This document shows, piece by piece, positions 44,847-53,417 of a stretch of 64,000 bases of DNA; position 1 is the first letter of the stretch; every line of letters begins with the position of its first letter. The stretch covers positions 62,001 to 126,000 of the forward strand of contig JAQUIT010000006.1 in assembly GCA_028681335.1 (NCBI GenBank), read 5' to 3'. Below the pieces are notes generated by a model. The model was given only the letters and a program-made list of their open reading frames with translations, searched no databases and was not told the DNA's origin. Origin of the DNA: Desulfuromonadaceae bacterium. GTDB taxonomy: Bacteria; Desulfobacterota; Desulfuromonadia; Geobacterales; Pseudopelobacteraceae. The position numbers and the translations under genes were made by a program.

Positions 44847-45500
44847 CTATTTTTCTATCGGCCAATAGTCGGGGAGAAGCGTGAGTACCACCCCGGAAAA
44901 GGCTTGCACCCGTGCGACGCCATCCGCCAGTTCGGCATCGGGAACCAGAGTGGAAACCTGCACAAACGCGCCATCATTACGGTTCCGCAGCAAACGGCCC
45001 CAGAACCTTTCGATATTCTGCTGAATTCCGCTCGACATCACCGTTGACCCCGCACTCTGATACCAGTGGACCATCACCGTATTGACGCCGTCCCTGCGGG
45101 CCTGGACGAAGTTTAACTGCGTAGTGGAGGATTTGTCCGGCAGGCTGACCCATGTTTTCCCGGAATCGACTATCGCCCATCCGGCGCCCGGCAGGCACGC
45201 ATACGGGTTATGCCCTGTCCGCCCCCCCTTGGCCGTACCGTAATAACCGATATACAGGTCAAGCGGGGCGGAGTTACCGGAGCGGTAATGACGATAAACC
45301 TGCTTGTCGGTGTTAAGTTCACGATTCACCTCTTCCGGGAAGACATCATCCACCCCTCGGTATCCGGCAATTTCGTACGGCAGATATTCGAGATTTGTCC
45401 GGGCGATTACCGGCTCAGGGCGCACTGTCAGCAGTCCCACCACGACCACTGTTATGATGAGGCTCAGCAGACATATTCCGTATGTTTTATTGGATATCAT
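44847..45500 (-). CDS. epsI: EpsI-family exosortase-associated protein
   Basis: A 217-residue protein with one N-terminal membrane helix and a periplasmic EpsI domain. The family block is present at 84-108: IGYYGT, then GGRTGHNPYACLPGAGW, with conserved His97 and Cys102. EpsI occurs as a separate protein or fused to the C-terminus of exosortases and is needed for exopolysaccharide production in several bacteria; its reaction is unknown. The start overlaps the exosortase stop by 14 bases, so the two are coupled. Confidence 0.92.
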   Translation of the reverse strand: MISNKTYGICLLSLIITVVVVGLLTVRPEPVIARTNLEYLPYEIAGYRGVDDVFPEEVNRELNTDKQVYRHYRSGNSAPLDLYIGYYGTAKGGRTGHNPYACLPGAGWAIVDSGKTWVSLPDKSSTTQLNFVQARRDGVNTVMVHWYQSAGSTVMSSGIQQNIERFWGRLLRNRNDGAFVQVSTLVPDAELADGVARVQAFSGVVLTLLPDYWPIEK

Positions 45501-46320
45501 CAGCCACTTTCCCGTTTATCAAGAAGAACAGCGCAAACAGCAGTGCAAAACCAAACACGAATATGGCTATCCCTGAAAACTCGTGAAGGAAGCCCCGGGC
45601 AACTCTGTCACCGTAAAAGTGGGCCAACACGCCGGTACCAGCTACCCGGAAGATATTCGCCGCTATGGCAATCGGAATCGCTGCAATAACAAGAATCGCT
45701 TTTCTCCACCACCCGGCTCTGGATAGAAAACAGAAGATGAAACTGATCATCGTGAGCGACATGATTGACCTGATTCCGCTACACGCCTCGGCAACCTCCA
45801 GCTGGGTCTGCATAAAGTAGAGCATGTTACCTTCCCGATAGACCGGGATCGAACAGGTGCCGATGATGGCAGCGGAAACATCGGTCGCCATCAGTTGCAG
45901 CGGCAGAGATACCTGACTTATCAATGAATATGGCACCGGCACCATAAAAATCAGGAAAGCGATGGGGAAAGCGAGATGTTGGATAAAATCTTTGCCCAGA
46001 CAGAACCAGACCATGCCGAAAAGGGATGCCACCATCGTCACTCGCGCAGGAAACACGACTCCTCCGACACTGCTGACAATGTATGCAAGCAGGCTCAAGG
46101 CGAGAAGCCCGCCTCCCAGGAGAGAGGTTGAAACGCGCGCAACCTGCAGGGCTGTTTTTCTCTGCCGGACAAAATACAGTGCGACCAACGGCACGATAAA
46201 AGCGTGTGAATTGTCGGAATTATCCAGCCATTCACGGACCAGTTGCGGGTAGAGCGGAGAAAAAGCCAGCGCCCAAAGCAGAACCAGTGTCATCATTTTT
46301 AGCTTGTCGTTTTTGGACAT
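45487..46320 (-). CDS. Exosortase (XrtA-like, without fused EpsI domain)
   Basis: A 277-residue inner-membrane transpeptidase-like protein with about eight helices. The conserved catalytic set is visible: Cys180 in EACSGIRS, Arg225 in NIFRVAG and His246 in FLHEFSG. The N-terminal SDNSHAFIVPLVA block is also typical. Exosortases cut PEP-CTERM proteins at the membrane and pass them to the surface, often linked with exopolysaccharide. The subtype is uncertain: the PrsK/PrsR, FemAB and AsnB markers in the window suggest XrtA, but here EpsI is a separate gene. ATG 46320 (MSKNDK) was chosen; the frame to 46485 adds a charged, non-membrane extension covering the intergenic repeat. No substrate with a PEP-CTERM tail is in the window. 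Confidence 0.92.
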   Translation of the reverse strand: MSKNDKLKMMTLVLLWALAFSPLYPQLVREWLDNSDNSHAFIVPLVALYFVRQRKTALQVARVSTSLLGGGLLALSLLAYIVSSVGGVVFPARVTMVASLFGMVWFCLGKDFIQHLAFPIAFLIFMVPVPYSLISQVSLPLQLMATDVSAAIIGTCSIPVYREGNMLYFMQTQLEVAEACSGIRSIMSLTMISFIFCFLSRAGWWRKAILVIAAIPIAIAANIFRVAGTGVLAHFYGDRVARGFLHEFSGIAIFVFGFALLFALFFLINGKVADDIQ

Positions 46321-46394
46321 AAGAACGCTCGTGGTTTGTCTGCTACGTAAACCTGTAAAAGGCCATTTAACCGCCGAAAAAACAAAATAAGAAT

Positions 46395-46472
46395 GAGGCT
46401 CTTGCAAATGCCTTAGAACTTGACTCCCCCTCCAGGAGGGAGGGAACTTTTTGTGACTTTTGCAAGAGGCTC
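46395..46472. repeat. 78-bp inverted-repeat (MITE-like) element
   Basis: GAGGCTCTTGCAAA (46395-46408) and TTTGCAAGAGGCTC (46459-46472) are inverted with 13 of 14 matches. The interior has a nested CCCTCC/GGAGGG hairpin. It lies between the DegT-type aminotransferase and exosortase genes. It could be a small non-autonomous repeat or a structured intercistronic element. Confidence 0.65.
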
Positions 46473-46566
46473 GATGATATTTCAAACTATCAATTCACCA
46501 TTCTGGTCCAACCAAAACGTTCCGAAAGCCTTTGAACTATCCGCGTGTATCCGCGTTCATCGGCGG

Positions 46567-47787
46567 TTAACAGCCTGGTTCAACATTGAATAGTTGCATT
46601 ATGCTTTTCATCTCACTATCGTTCACAAAAGGGTGCACCGGCAGAGTTACCATTCGTTCGGCTATATCTTTCGCCACTGGAAACGTAGTAACAGCTAAAA
46701 GGTTCCGGAGTTCATTGATCCCATCAATGGAGTCTGGATAACCGTCTGAAATTCCCAACCCCATCTTCTCGCTTTTCCGGAGTGTCTTCTTTTTGGTCTC
46801 AGTGTCTGCGACCAACAGTGGGAATCTTATTACATCGGGGATTGTCCCCCCGCAAACACCAGGAAGTTTTATCCCGTACCCGGCAATTTTATTGGCATTC
46901 ACCGCACGGGCTGCTTTGAGTTTGTGTAGTGCCGCCTGCCATCTGTGTGCCAGCCCCGCCTGAAACGATGACAGCCTTCTGATGGGAAATGATGGGTCAA
47001 AATGTGTTTCTCCCAGTTTCAGAAACGGCAACGATTTGGGCAGCCAGTAGATTCGCGGGGAGATGAGGAACAACAGTGCAACGGCATTCACAAACAGCTT
47101 CAGACAGTCAATCACCCCATATCCCTTAACAGCCGCCAGATGTTTCTCTACCATTGCCCCGATCAGAGTGTTGTCTGTCAGAATCAAGCCGCCTTCCACA
47201 GTTGAAAAGGCCTTGCCGCGTCCCAGGCTGAACAGCCCCACATCTCCCAGCATCCCCAATTTCCTGCCGTTCCATTCGCCACCCATCGCCTGGGCGGCAT
47301 CTTCCAGGACGAATATATCCCGCCCGCTGATCAAAGCCTTTATCCGTTCAACATCTGCCGGCACACCAAATAAATGGGTCGGAACCACACAGAGGAGGCG
47401 TGGATTCTCCAATTCCTCCACGATGCGGTCGAAATCGAAATCGAGCGTTCCCGGAGCCATATCGCATAAGCGTATTTTGAGCCCGGCTCGTGTGATAGCA
47501 GACGGTACGGAATAGCAGGTGTAGGCAGGTATAAGGACTTCATCCCGATCGGGGTGGAGCTCGTGCAGGGCGTGCAGTATGAGAACAAGAGCCGCCTTTC
47601 CGGAGGAAACGGCACAGCAGTGTCTGACCCTGAAAAACAATTTGAGTTCATTCTCGAAGCGCTCAACGTTCCCCTCCCCCGCGAAAAAACCGGCAACCCC
47701 GGATACGATATCCGCAACATGAAGCGGCGATGCTGCCGGGGAAAGTGTTCTTCCGATACGCATTACCATGATGGCATCCACTCTCAT
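46567..47787 (-). CDS. DegT/DnrJ/EryC1-type PLP aminotransferase-like protein
   Basis: A 406-residue PLP-fold protein. It has CCAVSSGKAALVL, LIPAYTCYSVPSAI, LEDAAQAMGGEW, and the PLP-lysine region SLGRGKAFSTVEGG. This superfamily makes amino sugars from keto-sugar nucleotides. The sequence is divergent from the second DegT-type protein at 58318-59580, so they probably serve different sugars. A good sigma-54-type promoter (47826-47841) lies just upstream, making this the likely first gene of the exosortase transcript. The ATG at 47787 has only a weak ribosome-binding site; MVMRIG seven codons later is possible. Confidence 0.8.
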   Translation of the reverse strand: MRVDAIMVMRIGRTLSPAASPLHVADIVSGVAGFFAGEGNVERFENELKLFFRVRHCCAVSSGKAALVLILHALHELHPDRDEVLIPAYTCYSVPSAITRAGLKIRLCDMAPGTLDFDFDRIVEELENPRLLCVVPTHLFGVPADVERIKALISGRDIFVLEDAAQAMGGEWNGRKLGMLGDVGLFSLGRGKAFSTVEGGLILTDNTLIGAMVEKHLAAVKGYGVIDCLKLFVNAVALLFLISPRIYWLPKSLPFLKLGETHFDPSFPIRRLSSFQAGLAHRWQAALHKLKAARAVNANKIAGYGIKLPGVCGGTIPDVIRFPLLVADTETKKKTLRKSEKMGLGISDGYPDSIDGINELRNLLAVTTFPVAKDIAERMVTLPVHPFVNDSEMKSIMQLFNVEPGC

Positions 47788-47825
47788 GTTCAGTGACTAA
47801 AAACAGCGCAATTCAAGTAATTGTT

Positions 47826-47841
47826 AGCACTATTGGTGCCA
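47826..47841 (-). promoter_or_regulatory. Sigma-54-type promoter for the DegT-exosortase-EpsI transcript
   Basis: The minus strand reads TGGCACCAATAGTGCT. The -24 half is perfect, GG and GC are ten bases apart and the -12 half GTGCT has one mismatch. The expected leader is about 27 bases. It matches the PrsR/sigma-54 logic expected for this locus. Confidence 0.65.
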
Positions 47842-47974
47842 GAACAAATACCGTTAAATTACGGCAAGTTACACTACAGGCGCGTGTTAAAATATGCTCC
47901 AAATAATTACAATATAGATTCAAATGGCGTAGAGACACTATCGACGGGGATGGGGATGAGGATCGTAAAAATAT

Positions 47975-49006
47975 TTACATTGTTACGTTTGGGGCTTTGG
48001 AAACGGCAAACGTATCAGCCTTGCCTGGAGCCGTTTTTCTTTGACGGAACAGCTCGTACATAGTGCCCATGTAATAGACAAGCAGTTTCTCGAAATAAAA
48101 ACTCTTCCGGGGATTTTGCATGCATGCGGCAACGACACCTTTTACCAGGCAACTGAGTACATTTTTAAAGAAATAGAGCGGGATATTGTACAATCGGCGG
48201 TCGTTTTTCTGCCTTTCAAATAATACATAGCGGCTGTTTCTCTGCAAGCTGCCAACAAGATACTGGGCCCTTCCCGATTTAAAAGCATGCTTTCTGAAAT
48301 ATTTTTTAGTAAGCCGCTCCTCGCAGACTGGGTGGTAAACCAGCGGGGCCGGCAGGTAAAGCATTGCTTCTTTTCCCTTCAGCAACCTGTTGCAAAACTC
48401 GGTATCTTCAAGCATGGGAATTTTTGTTGCCGCGAAGTCCAAACCTTCATTGAAATAGCCATACTTCCGGAAGATCTCTTTTGCAAAAAACATATTAGCG
48501 CCGATAGGCGGCCACATCCCGGGTGACGAGTAACTTTTCACCTCCTCGCCATAATCGTGCGCGACAATTGTCCCGCCAATATTCCTAAATGCGCCCTCTC
48601 TGGCAATCCATGACGGCACAAGATCGGGCCAGAGCGGCAGGACTCTCCCCCCGAACGCCTTGCAATCAGGATAAAGCGTAAAAGCCTCCTTGATTGAGAG
48701 CAACCACCTCGAATCGATACAAACATCATCATCGGTAAAGGCAATGATGTTGCCGCGAGAGGTTTTGATCCCACTATTCAGGGCAAAGGTTTTTCCCTGT
48801 CTGGGTTCAAGGAGGTAGCGGAATAGCCCCGGTTTTAACGCCAGATACTCTTCGCAGACGCTTCGTGTTGAGTCGCCGGAGTTGTTGTCAACAATGACAA
48901 TCTCATAACTGAGCCCACTTTCAGCCTCCTGACCGACGAGGTCGTCAAGGACATTACGCAGGCTTTCCCCGCGGTTATAGGTACAGATTATGACGCTGAT
49001 ATCCAT
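47975..49006 (-). CDS. Glycosyltransferase family 2
   Basis: A 343-residue GT2. Motifs: VIICTYNRGESL, IVDNNSGDSTRSV, FTDDDVCIDSRWL (metal site) and MLEDTEFCNRLL. The C-terminal third contains a basic, partly hydrophobic stretch (LYFFKNVLSCLVKG) that may associate with the membrane. It overlaps no gene; the WbsX-like gene ends 20 bases upstream. Its transcript would continue toward the DegT/exosortase promoter region. Its sugar is unknown. Confidence 0.87.
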   Translation of the reverse strand: MDISVIICTYNRGESLRNVLDDLVGQEAESGLSYEIVIVDNNSGDSTRSVCEEYLALKPGLFRYLLEPRQGKTFALNSGIKTSRGNIIAFTDDDVCIDSRWLLSIKEAFTLYPDCKAFGGRVLPLWPDLVPSWIAREGAFRNIGGTIVAHDYGEEVKSYSSPGMWPPIGANMFFAKEIFRKYGYFNEGLDFAATKIPMLEDTEFCNRLLKGKEAMLYLPAPLVYHPVCEERLTKKYFRKHAFKSGRAQYLVGSLQRNSRYVLFERQKNDRRLYNIPLYFFKNVLSCLVKGVVAACMQNPRKSFYFEKLLVYYMGTMYELFRQRKTAPGKADTFAVSKAPNVTM

Positions 49007-49026
49007 GGCTTATCTATCTGCTCCCA

Positions 49027-50109
49027 TTATGATGCGGCTGATCCGATTGCATCGCGGATAATTTCCAGATACGCTTTTCCGAAGCGCAGATCCGGCTCGA
49101 GATGGTTGCCTTCCGCCCATTCATTCCATGCCTTTATAAAAACGAGATTATGCTCATCCGGGCACCCCCTGGTCATTTCAAGCGCCTTTCCCACCTGTAT
49201 TTTGAACAGCTCCGGAGTTGATTCATGAAGCACAAGACCATTAGCGCCGCTCCTCGGCGTGTTATCCCAATTCGGTAGCAGGCAGGGGTAATTCTCTATG
49301 TCCGGCATTTTCTTGCACACCATCTCCGACAACACCTTTGCATAGGAATATACCGTGGGTTTACCGATATTTTCCTCGTATAAATGGCGCATTTTTCTGA
49401 AAGGCTGACGCCGCCATGATGCATTTATTTTTCGCCTCAACGCGGGCAGGTACTGCTTCACCGTTCCGTCAAAGCCGAGTTGTTGTGGATTCCAGGCTTC
49501 TTCACCATGCTGGACCGCCACCAGATGTAGTCCCGGCAAGCCGGATGCGACAGCCAATTCCCGCCAGAAATCCAGGACATTATTGATATCCGGGATCCTG
49601 CTCGGATCAAAAATGAGGAACAACGGCTTCCCATCCACCGTAAGGTAGCGACTGTCCCTGAAAGCCGGCAGCAATGCATCAAAATGGGCGCGCAGGTCAT
49701 CATAGCCGGGATAGGTTTGCTCTATCAGTATCTTGTCGGCACACCCGTGCCAGATACCGGTCCATGTCTGGTTTGCCCAGCAAAGGCAGAACGGAAAATC
49801 GGGCTCTCCTGACGCAAGCACTTCGTTAAAAGGCTTTTCAAGGATTCTCCGCCCGGCAAACCAGTAGTGATAGTAGCAAAAAGCCTCAATGCCATGCGCT
49901 TTGGCCAACGCGGCCTGTGCGGCTCTTGTCTCCGGCACCCTGAGATCGTAATAACCAAGGTCGGCCGGGACATGCGGCTGATAGTGACCACGGAAAAGCG
50001 GTTTTGCTTTTCCGACATTCGTCCACTCGGTAAAGCCTTTGCCCCACCACTCGTCATTTTCAGGAATCGGGTGGTATTGCGGGAGATAAAAAGCGATCAT
50101 GCGGGCCAT
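49027..50109 (-). CDS. WbsX-like glycan-locus protein (GH99-like fold)
   Basis: A 360-residue protein of the WbsX family, recognised from FYLPQYHPIPENDEWWGKG, FTEWTNV, HGIEAFCYYHYWF, FCLCWANQTW and KAWNEWAEGNHLEPD. WbsX proteins are frequent in O-antigen and capsule loci, have a glycosidase (GH99-like) barrel and are often called glycosyltransferases, but their activity is not established. There is no signal peptide. ATG 50109 was chosen because AAGGAGA precedes it; the frame to 50151 lacks a site. Confidence 0.85.
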   Translation of the reverse strand: MARMIAFYLPQYHPIPENDEWWGKGFTEWTNVGKAKPLFRGHYQPHVPADLGYYDLRVPETRAAQAALAKAHGIEAFCYYHYWFAGRRILEKPFNEVLASGEPDFPFCLCWANQTWTGIWHGCADKILIEQTYPGYDDLRAHFDALLPAFRDSRYLTVDGKPLFLIFDPSRIPDINNVLDFWRELAVASGLPGLHLVAVQHGEEAWNPQQLGFDGTVKQYLPALRRKINASWRRQPFRKMRHLYEENIGKPTVYSYAKVLSEMVCKKMPDIENYPCLLPNWDNTPRSGANGLVLHESTPELFKIQVGKALEMTRGCPDEHNLVFIKAWNEWAEGNHLEPDLRFGKAYLEIIRDAIGSAAS

Positions 50110-50198
50110 AACGTCTCCTTCCTCAAACGGAGCGGCACACGCCAACTCCATGAACTTTCAAAAGGGTTGCAGCCAAGCCATCAGGTTGTTTTCACCTG

Positions 50199-51368
50199 TC
50201 AGCCAAGATACTGTTCAATAACGTCGAGGATCCTTCGGGCACCAACCGGGATATCGTGATTCTCCGTAACTTTTACACATCCCCGCGTCCCGAGCTCCTC
50301 CCTCAGCCGATTGTCCCTCGCCAGCAAAATCAACTTGTCGGCCATGGCGTTTATATCGAGATAGGGGACGACAAAACCGGCATCCTCTTCAACAAACTCG
50401 GGCGAGCCACCGCCGCTATCAAAGCAGACAACAGGTTTTCCCAGGGCGGCCGCTTCCAGATTGACCAGGGGAAAGGGATCTTCACGCGAAACCATGGCAA
50501 AGACGTCAAACTGGCGGTAGTAATCCATGGGATTGGTCACATGATCGACAAAATGCACCTGATCCGTTATCCCGGCATGGTGAAGGTCATGGCGTATCTG
50601 ATACGTTTCCGTTGCATTGCAGTGCCCTCCGACCCAGACAAAATGAATCGGCAGGTCGCCACCCTTGGCACGAACTGCAATGGCAAGCTGAATGAAGAGA
50701 TCCTTGCCCTTTCTCCACGTTTCCATACCGGAACTACCCACAATGAAGGCATCAGCGGCAATATTCAGTTCCTGACGCGGATTACTCAAAGGATCCACCC
50801 TGTCCATCAGCGAATCCAGCGGGATAAAACCGTGAATTACCTCAATAAGCTCCACCGGGATGCCATGGTTGGAGACGAGGTGTTCCTTTACCGCTTCAGA
50901 GACGACGATGTAGCGCTTGGTGTAACTTTTCACCAGCTCCAGATTAGACGGCCCGCTATGGTGAATCCAATATTCCAGTTCATGTACATGCGTTATCACG
51001 GGGCAGTTAACAGCCGACAAAAACTTCAACACCTCCCCATTGGTGATCGTATTTGAATAGATAAGCCCGATATCGTCCGCAACAATATCCTTCAACAGCC
51101 GCTTGCAGTAAAATCCATCCAAAACCCTCTGCAACCGGGAAGCGGACAGCAACGAACGCAGGTGGCCATTGCGGGGCAACACGCGCTTAAAAAAGTTGAG
51201 TGGCGCCAGAGCCTGAAAATCATGATCCATGTCACCGGAATTTTTAGACAGAATCCGGAAGGGAATCGTGCTGTTAACCTGAAACCATTTCAGAAAATTC
51301 AGCAGAAAAATCGGAGCACCTGATCGCGATGCATCATGATTTATGAACAAGACTTTTTTGTCCGACAC
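50199..51368 (-). CDS. Glycosyltransferase family 4
   Basis: A 389-residue GT4. It opens VLFINHDASRSGAPIFLL, has GSSGMETWRKGKDLFIQ at the donor site, and DPFPLVNLEAAALGKPVV (EX7E-like). The start is taken as GTG 51368, with GGGGG five bases upstream and the family's usual N-terminus directly after; the longer frame would overlap the GT2 gene upstream. It belongs to the same leftward series. Confidence 0.86.
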   Translation of the reverse strand: MSDKKVLFINHDASRSGAPIFLLNFLKWFQVNSTIPFRILSKNSGDMDHDFQALAPLNFFKRVLPRNGHLRSLLSASRLQRVLDGFYCKRLLKDIVADDIGLIYSNTITNGEVLKFLSAVNCPVITHVHELEYWIHHSGPSNLELVKSYTKRYIVVSEAVKEHLVSNHGIPVELIEVIHGFIPLDSLMDRVDPLSNPRQELNIAADAFIVGSSGMETWRKGKDLFIQLAIAVRAKGGDLPIHFVWVGGHCNATETYQIRHDLHHAGITDQVHFVDHVTNPMDYYRQFDVFAMVSREDPFPLVNLEAAALGKPVVCFDSGGGSPEFVEEDAGFVVPYLDINAMADKLILLARDNRLREELGTRGCVKVTENHDIPVGARRILDVIEQYLG

Positions 51369-51381
51369 ACCATCCCCCTTT

Positions 51382-52392
51382 TCAACTCTTTGTCGCTGCA
51401 TCCGGAGTTGCCTTGAACTCATTCAAACCGCACAGCATTCTCCGCACCACAGGAGCAAACCTATCCCTCACAACAGCGGGGCACCAGAGCCCCGCAAGAT
51501 AAATAAAGGCTACGGGAACTACGGGAGAGGCGGCGAGCAACGTCAGTAAGGCGCGTGTTGCAAACGGCCTGTCATGGGCGAGGCCGTAACGGTACAGCCG
51601 CTCCATCCCCTCTGCCTGTTTCCGCCTGAGAACCCCGCGGATCAAGGCCCGGTCACTCTTGTGGCACAGAACCAGGTGGTGTCTCAGAATGGCAACATCC
51701 TCCAGCAGATAGTTGAACAGGCGCAGCAACATCGGCCCCGAGGCACTGGTCGGGAGATAACGCCAGCGAGTCAGCCGTTTTTTTATGATGATGAAATCAT
51801 ATTTCGCGGCAATGCGGAGATACAGGTCATAGTCGCTTGCCCGCTTGAAGCGGCCGTCAGACAGGCCTACCGCCCTCAGCACTTTTGCCGGCACCATGAT
51901 CTGGGAGGTTGTGTAGATGAACTGGTTGTGCAGAAGTTGGTGATAGTAGCTACCGCTTGTCACCGACTCTTCAGGAAGATCTTTGCAGGCAGGGCCGAAA
52001 AAAAGGGTTGGTTCGATGATCCGGTCGCCATCGAACTGTAAACCGTCAACGGCGATCAGCCCCGCTTCGGGATGGCGCCTGGCCTCTGCGACCTGAAGCG
52101 AAAGTTTCTCCGTTTCCCAAAGGTCATCGCCGTCCAGAAAAGCGATGAATTCTCCGCGAGCCTTGCCGACTCCGGTATTACGCGAGCCGGCAACCCCCGT
52201 ATTCAGCTGCCGCACATACTCTATGCGGCCGTTAAAGCGGGCCAGACGTGCAGGGGTGTCATCCGTGGAGCCGTCATCAACGACAATGACCTCATAGGAA
52301 TCATACGTCTGGGCAAAAACGCTCTCAAGCGTCTGCTCGATGTAGGCAGCCTGATTATATGTCGTCACGACGACGCTCACCAGCGGGTTCAT
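51382..52392 (-). CDS. Glycosyltransferase family 2
   Basis: A 336-residue GT2 with VVVTTYNQAAYI, VVDDGSTDDTPARL, FLDGDDLWETEKL and RASDYDLYLRIA. A hydrophobic C-terminal segment (LLTLLAASPVVPVAFIYLAGL) may anchor it to the membrane. GAGGTG lies five bases before the ATG. Just upstream are three copies of a 12-base repeat (52405-52440). Confidence 0.88.
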   Translation of the reverse strand: MNPLVSVVVTTYNQAAYIEQTLESVFAQTYDSYEVIVVDDGSTDDTPARLARFNGRIEYVRQLNTGVAGSRNTGVGKARGEFIAFLDGDDLWETEKLSLQVAEARRHPEAGLIAVDGLQFDGDRIIEPTLFFGPACKDLPEESVTSGSYYHQLLHNQFIYTTSQIMVPAKVLRAVGLSDGRFKRASDYDLYLRIAAKYDFIIIKKRLTRWRYLPTSASGPMLLRLFNYLLEDVAILRHHLVLCHKSDRALIRGVLRRKQAEGMERLYRYGLAHDRPFATRALLTLLAASPVVPVAFIYLAGLWCPAVVRDRFAPVVRRMLCGLNEFKATPDAATKS

Positions 52393-52404
52393 TGTGACAC
52401 CTCG

Positions 52405-52440
52405 TATTCACCTAAATATTCACCTAAATATTCACCAAAG
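52405..52440. repeat. Three tandem copies of a 12-base repeat
   Basis: TATTCACCTAAA occurs twice and a third time with two changes (TATTCACCAAAG), immediately upstream of the ribosome-binding site of the GT2 gene. Its length (12 bases) would allow copy-number change without altering a coding frame. Confidence 0.7.
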
Positions 52441-52480
52441 TTGTTTTTCCAGCTGAAAAAATGATGCCTGCAAGAAAGCC

Positions 52481-53377
52481 TCAGGCAAATAGTTGTTCAA
52501 TCTTTCTCTTTACCCGCCAGGGGACAACCTTGCTCCAGACATTCCTGAGCATCAGCGGACATTTTTTCCTCAATCTGTTCAAGAAGGCGGCGTCCTGATA
52601 CAGGTAGTCAATCTGTTCTCTTCTGCTGTGCAGATGCTTCAACACGTCTCCGTTCTGCCTGTTTATATCAATCTGTTTATCTATGGCCGCAAGATAACTT
52701 TTCCTCATCTTCACCCTGTTTCTGCATCGCGAATCGTCCCTGACACGATAGAAGGCAAGCACCCGGTCGACAAAAAACACCTGCGGCTCCAGGGCGAACA
52801 CGTTCATCCAGCATTCCCAATCCTCATTAGCCTGCAAAGTTTCATCAAAGGCGATGTTGTTATCCCGGAACAATCCCGCATCAAAGACAAAGCAGTGCAC
52901 GGGGATGGTCAGCCCGGTTTCCCATTTGAGCATAATGTCGTTAAATGGTTTTTCGTCCTGCAGCCGGGGGCTGATACGTTCATAAGGAACCGCCATGCCA
53001 TAGATATCGCAGCAGGAGTAATCGCAGTAGCTGAGCGCTTTTTCAGGCGTGCTCCGCAGTTGACGCATCTGAATATCGATCTTGTCCGGGGCCAGCAGAT
53101 CATCGGCATCAAGAAGCTGCAGATATTCTCCCTTAGCGTTCCTGATGCCGGTATTTCTGGCACCGCCGGTGCCCCTGTTTTTCTGGCGTATATATCTGAT
53201 TTTCCCTTTATATTTTTTTCTCAGCAATGATTCCGTACCATCAGTAGAACCATCGTCCACGACTATTATTTCCAGATTCTTGTAGGTCTGGTTCAGCGCA
53301 CAGTCGATAGCCTGGCACACGACAGGGTTATTGTTGTAGGTTGGAATAATGATACTTACCAAAGGTGCTTCCAGCAT
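52481..53377 (-). CDS. Glycosyltransferase family 2
   Basis: A 298-residue GT2 with SIIIPTYNNNPVV, VVDDGSTDGTESLL, LLDADDLLAPDKI and ANEDWECWMNV. ATG 53377 (MLEAPLVSIII) has GGAGG eight bases upstream, and the longer frame would overlap the previous gene. A C-terminal basic segment (VPWRVKRKIEQLF) resembles membrane-surface-binding tails. It shares the series with two other GT2 genes of similar layout, possibly old duplications. Confidence 0.87.
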   Translation of the reverse strand: MLEAPLVSIIIPTYNNNPVVCQAIDCALNQTYKNLEIIVVDDGSTDGTESLLRKKYKGKIRYIRQKNRGTGGARNTGIRNAKGEYLQLLDADDLLAPDKIDIQMRQLRSTPEKALSYCDYSCCDIYGMAVPYERISPRLQDEKPFNDIMLKWETGLTIPVHCFVFDAGLFRDNNIAFDETLQANEDWECWMNVFALEPQVFFVDRVLAFYRVRDDSRCRNRVKMRKSYLAAIDKQIDINRQNGDVLKHLHSRREQIDYLYQDAAFLNRLRKKCPLMLRNVWSKVVPWRVKRKIEQLFA

Positions 53378-53417
53378 CTGTATCACCTCCACGGCACGTT
53401 GCAGACAGAGCCTACGG

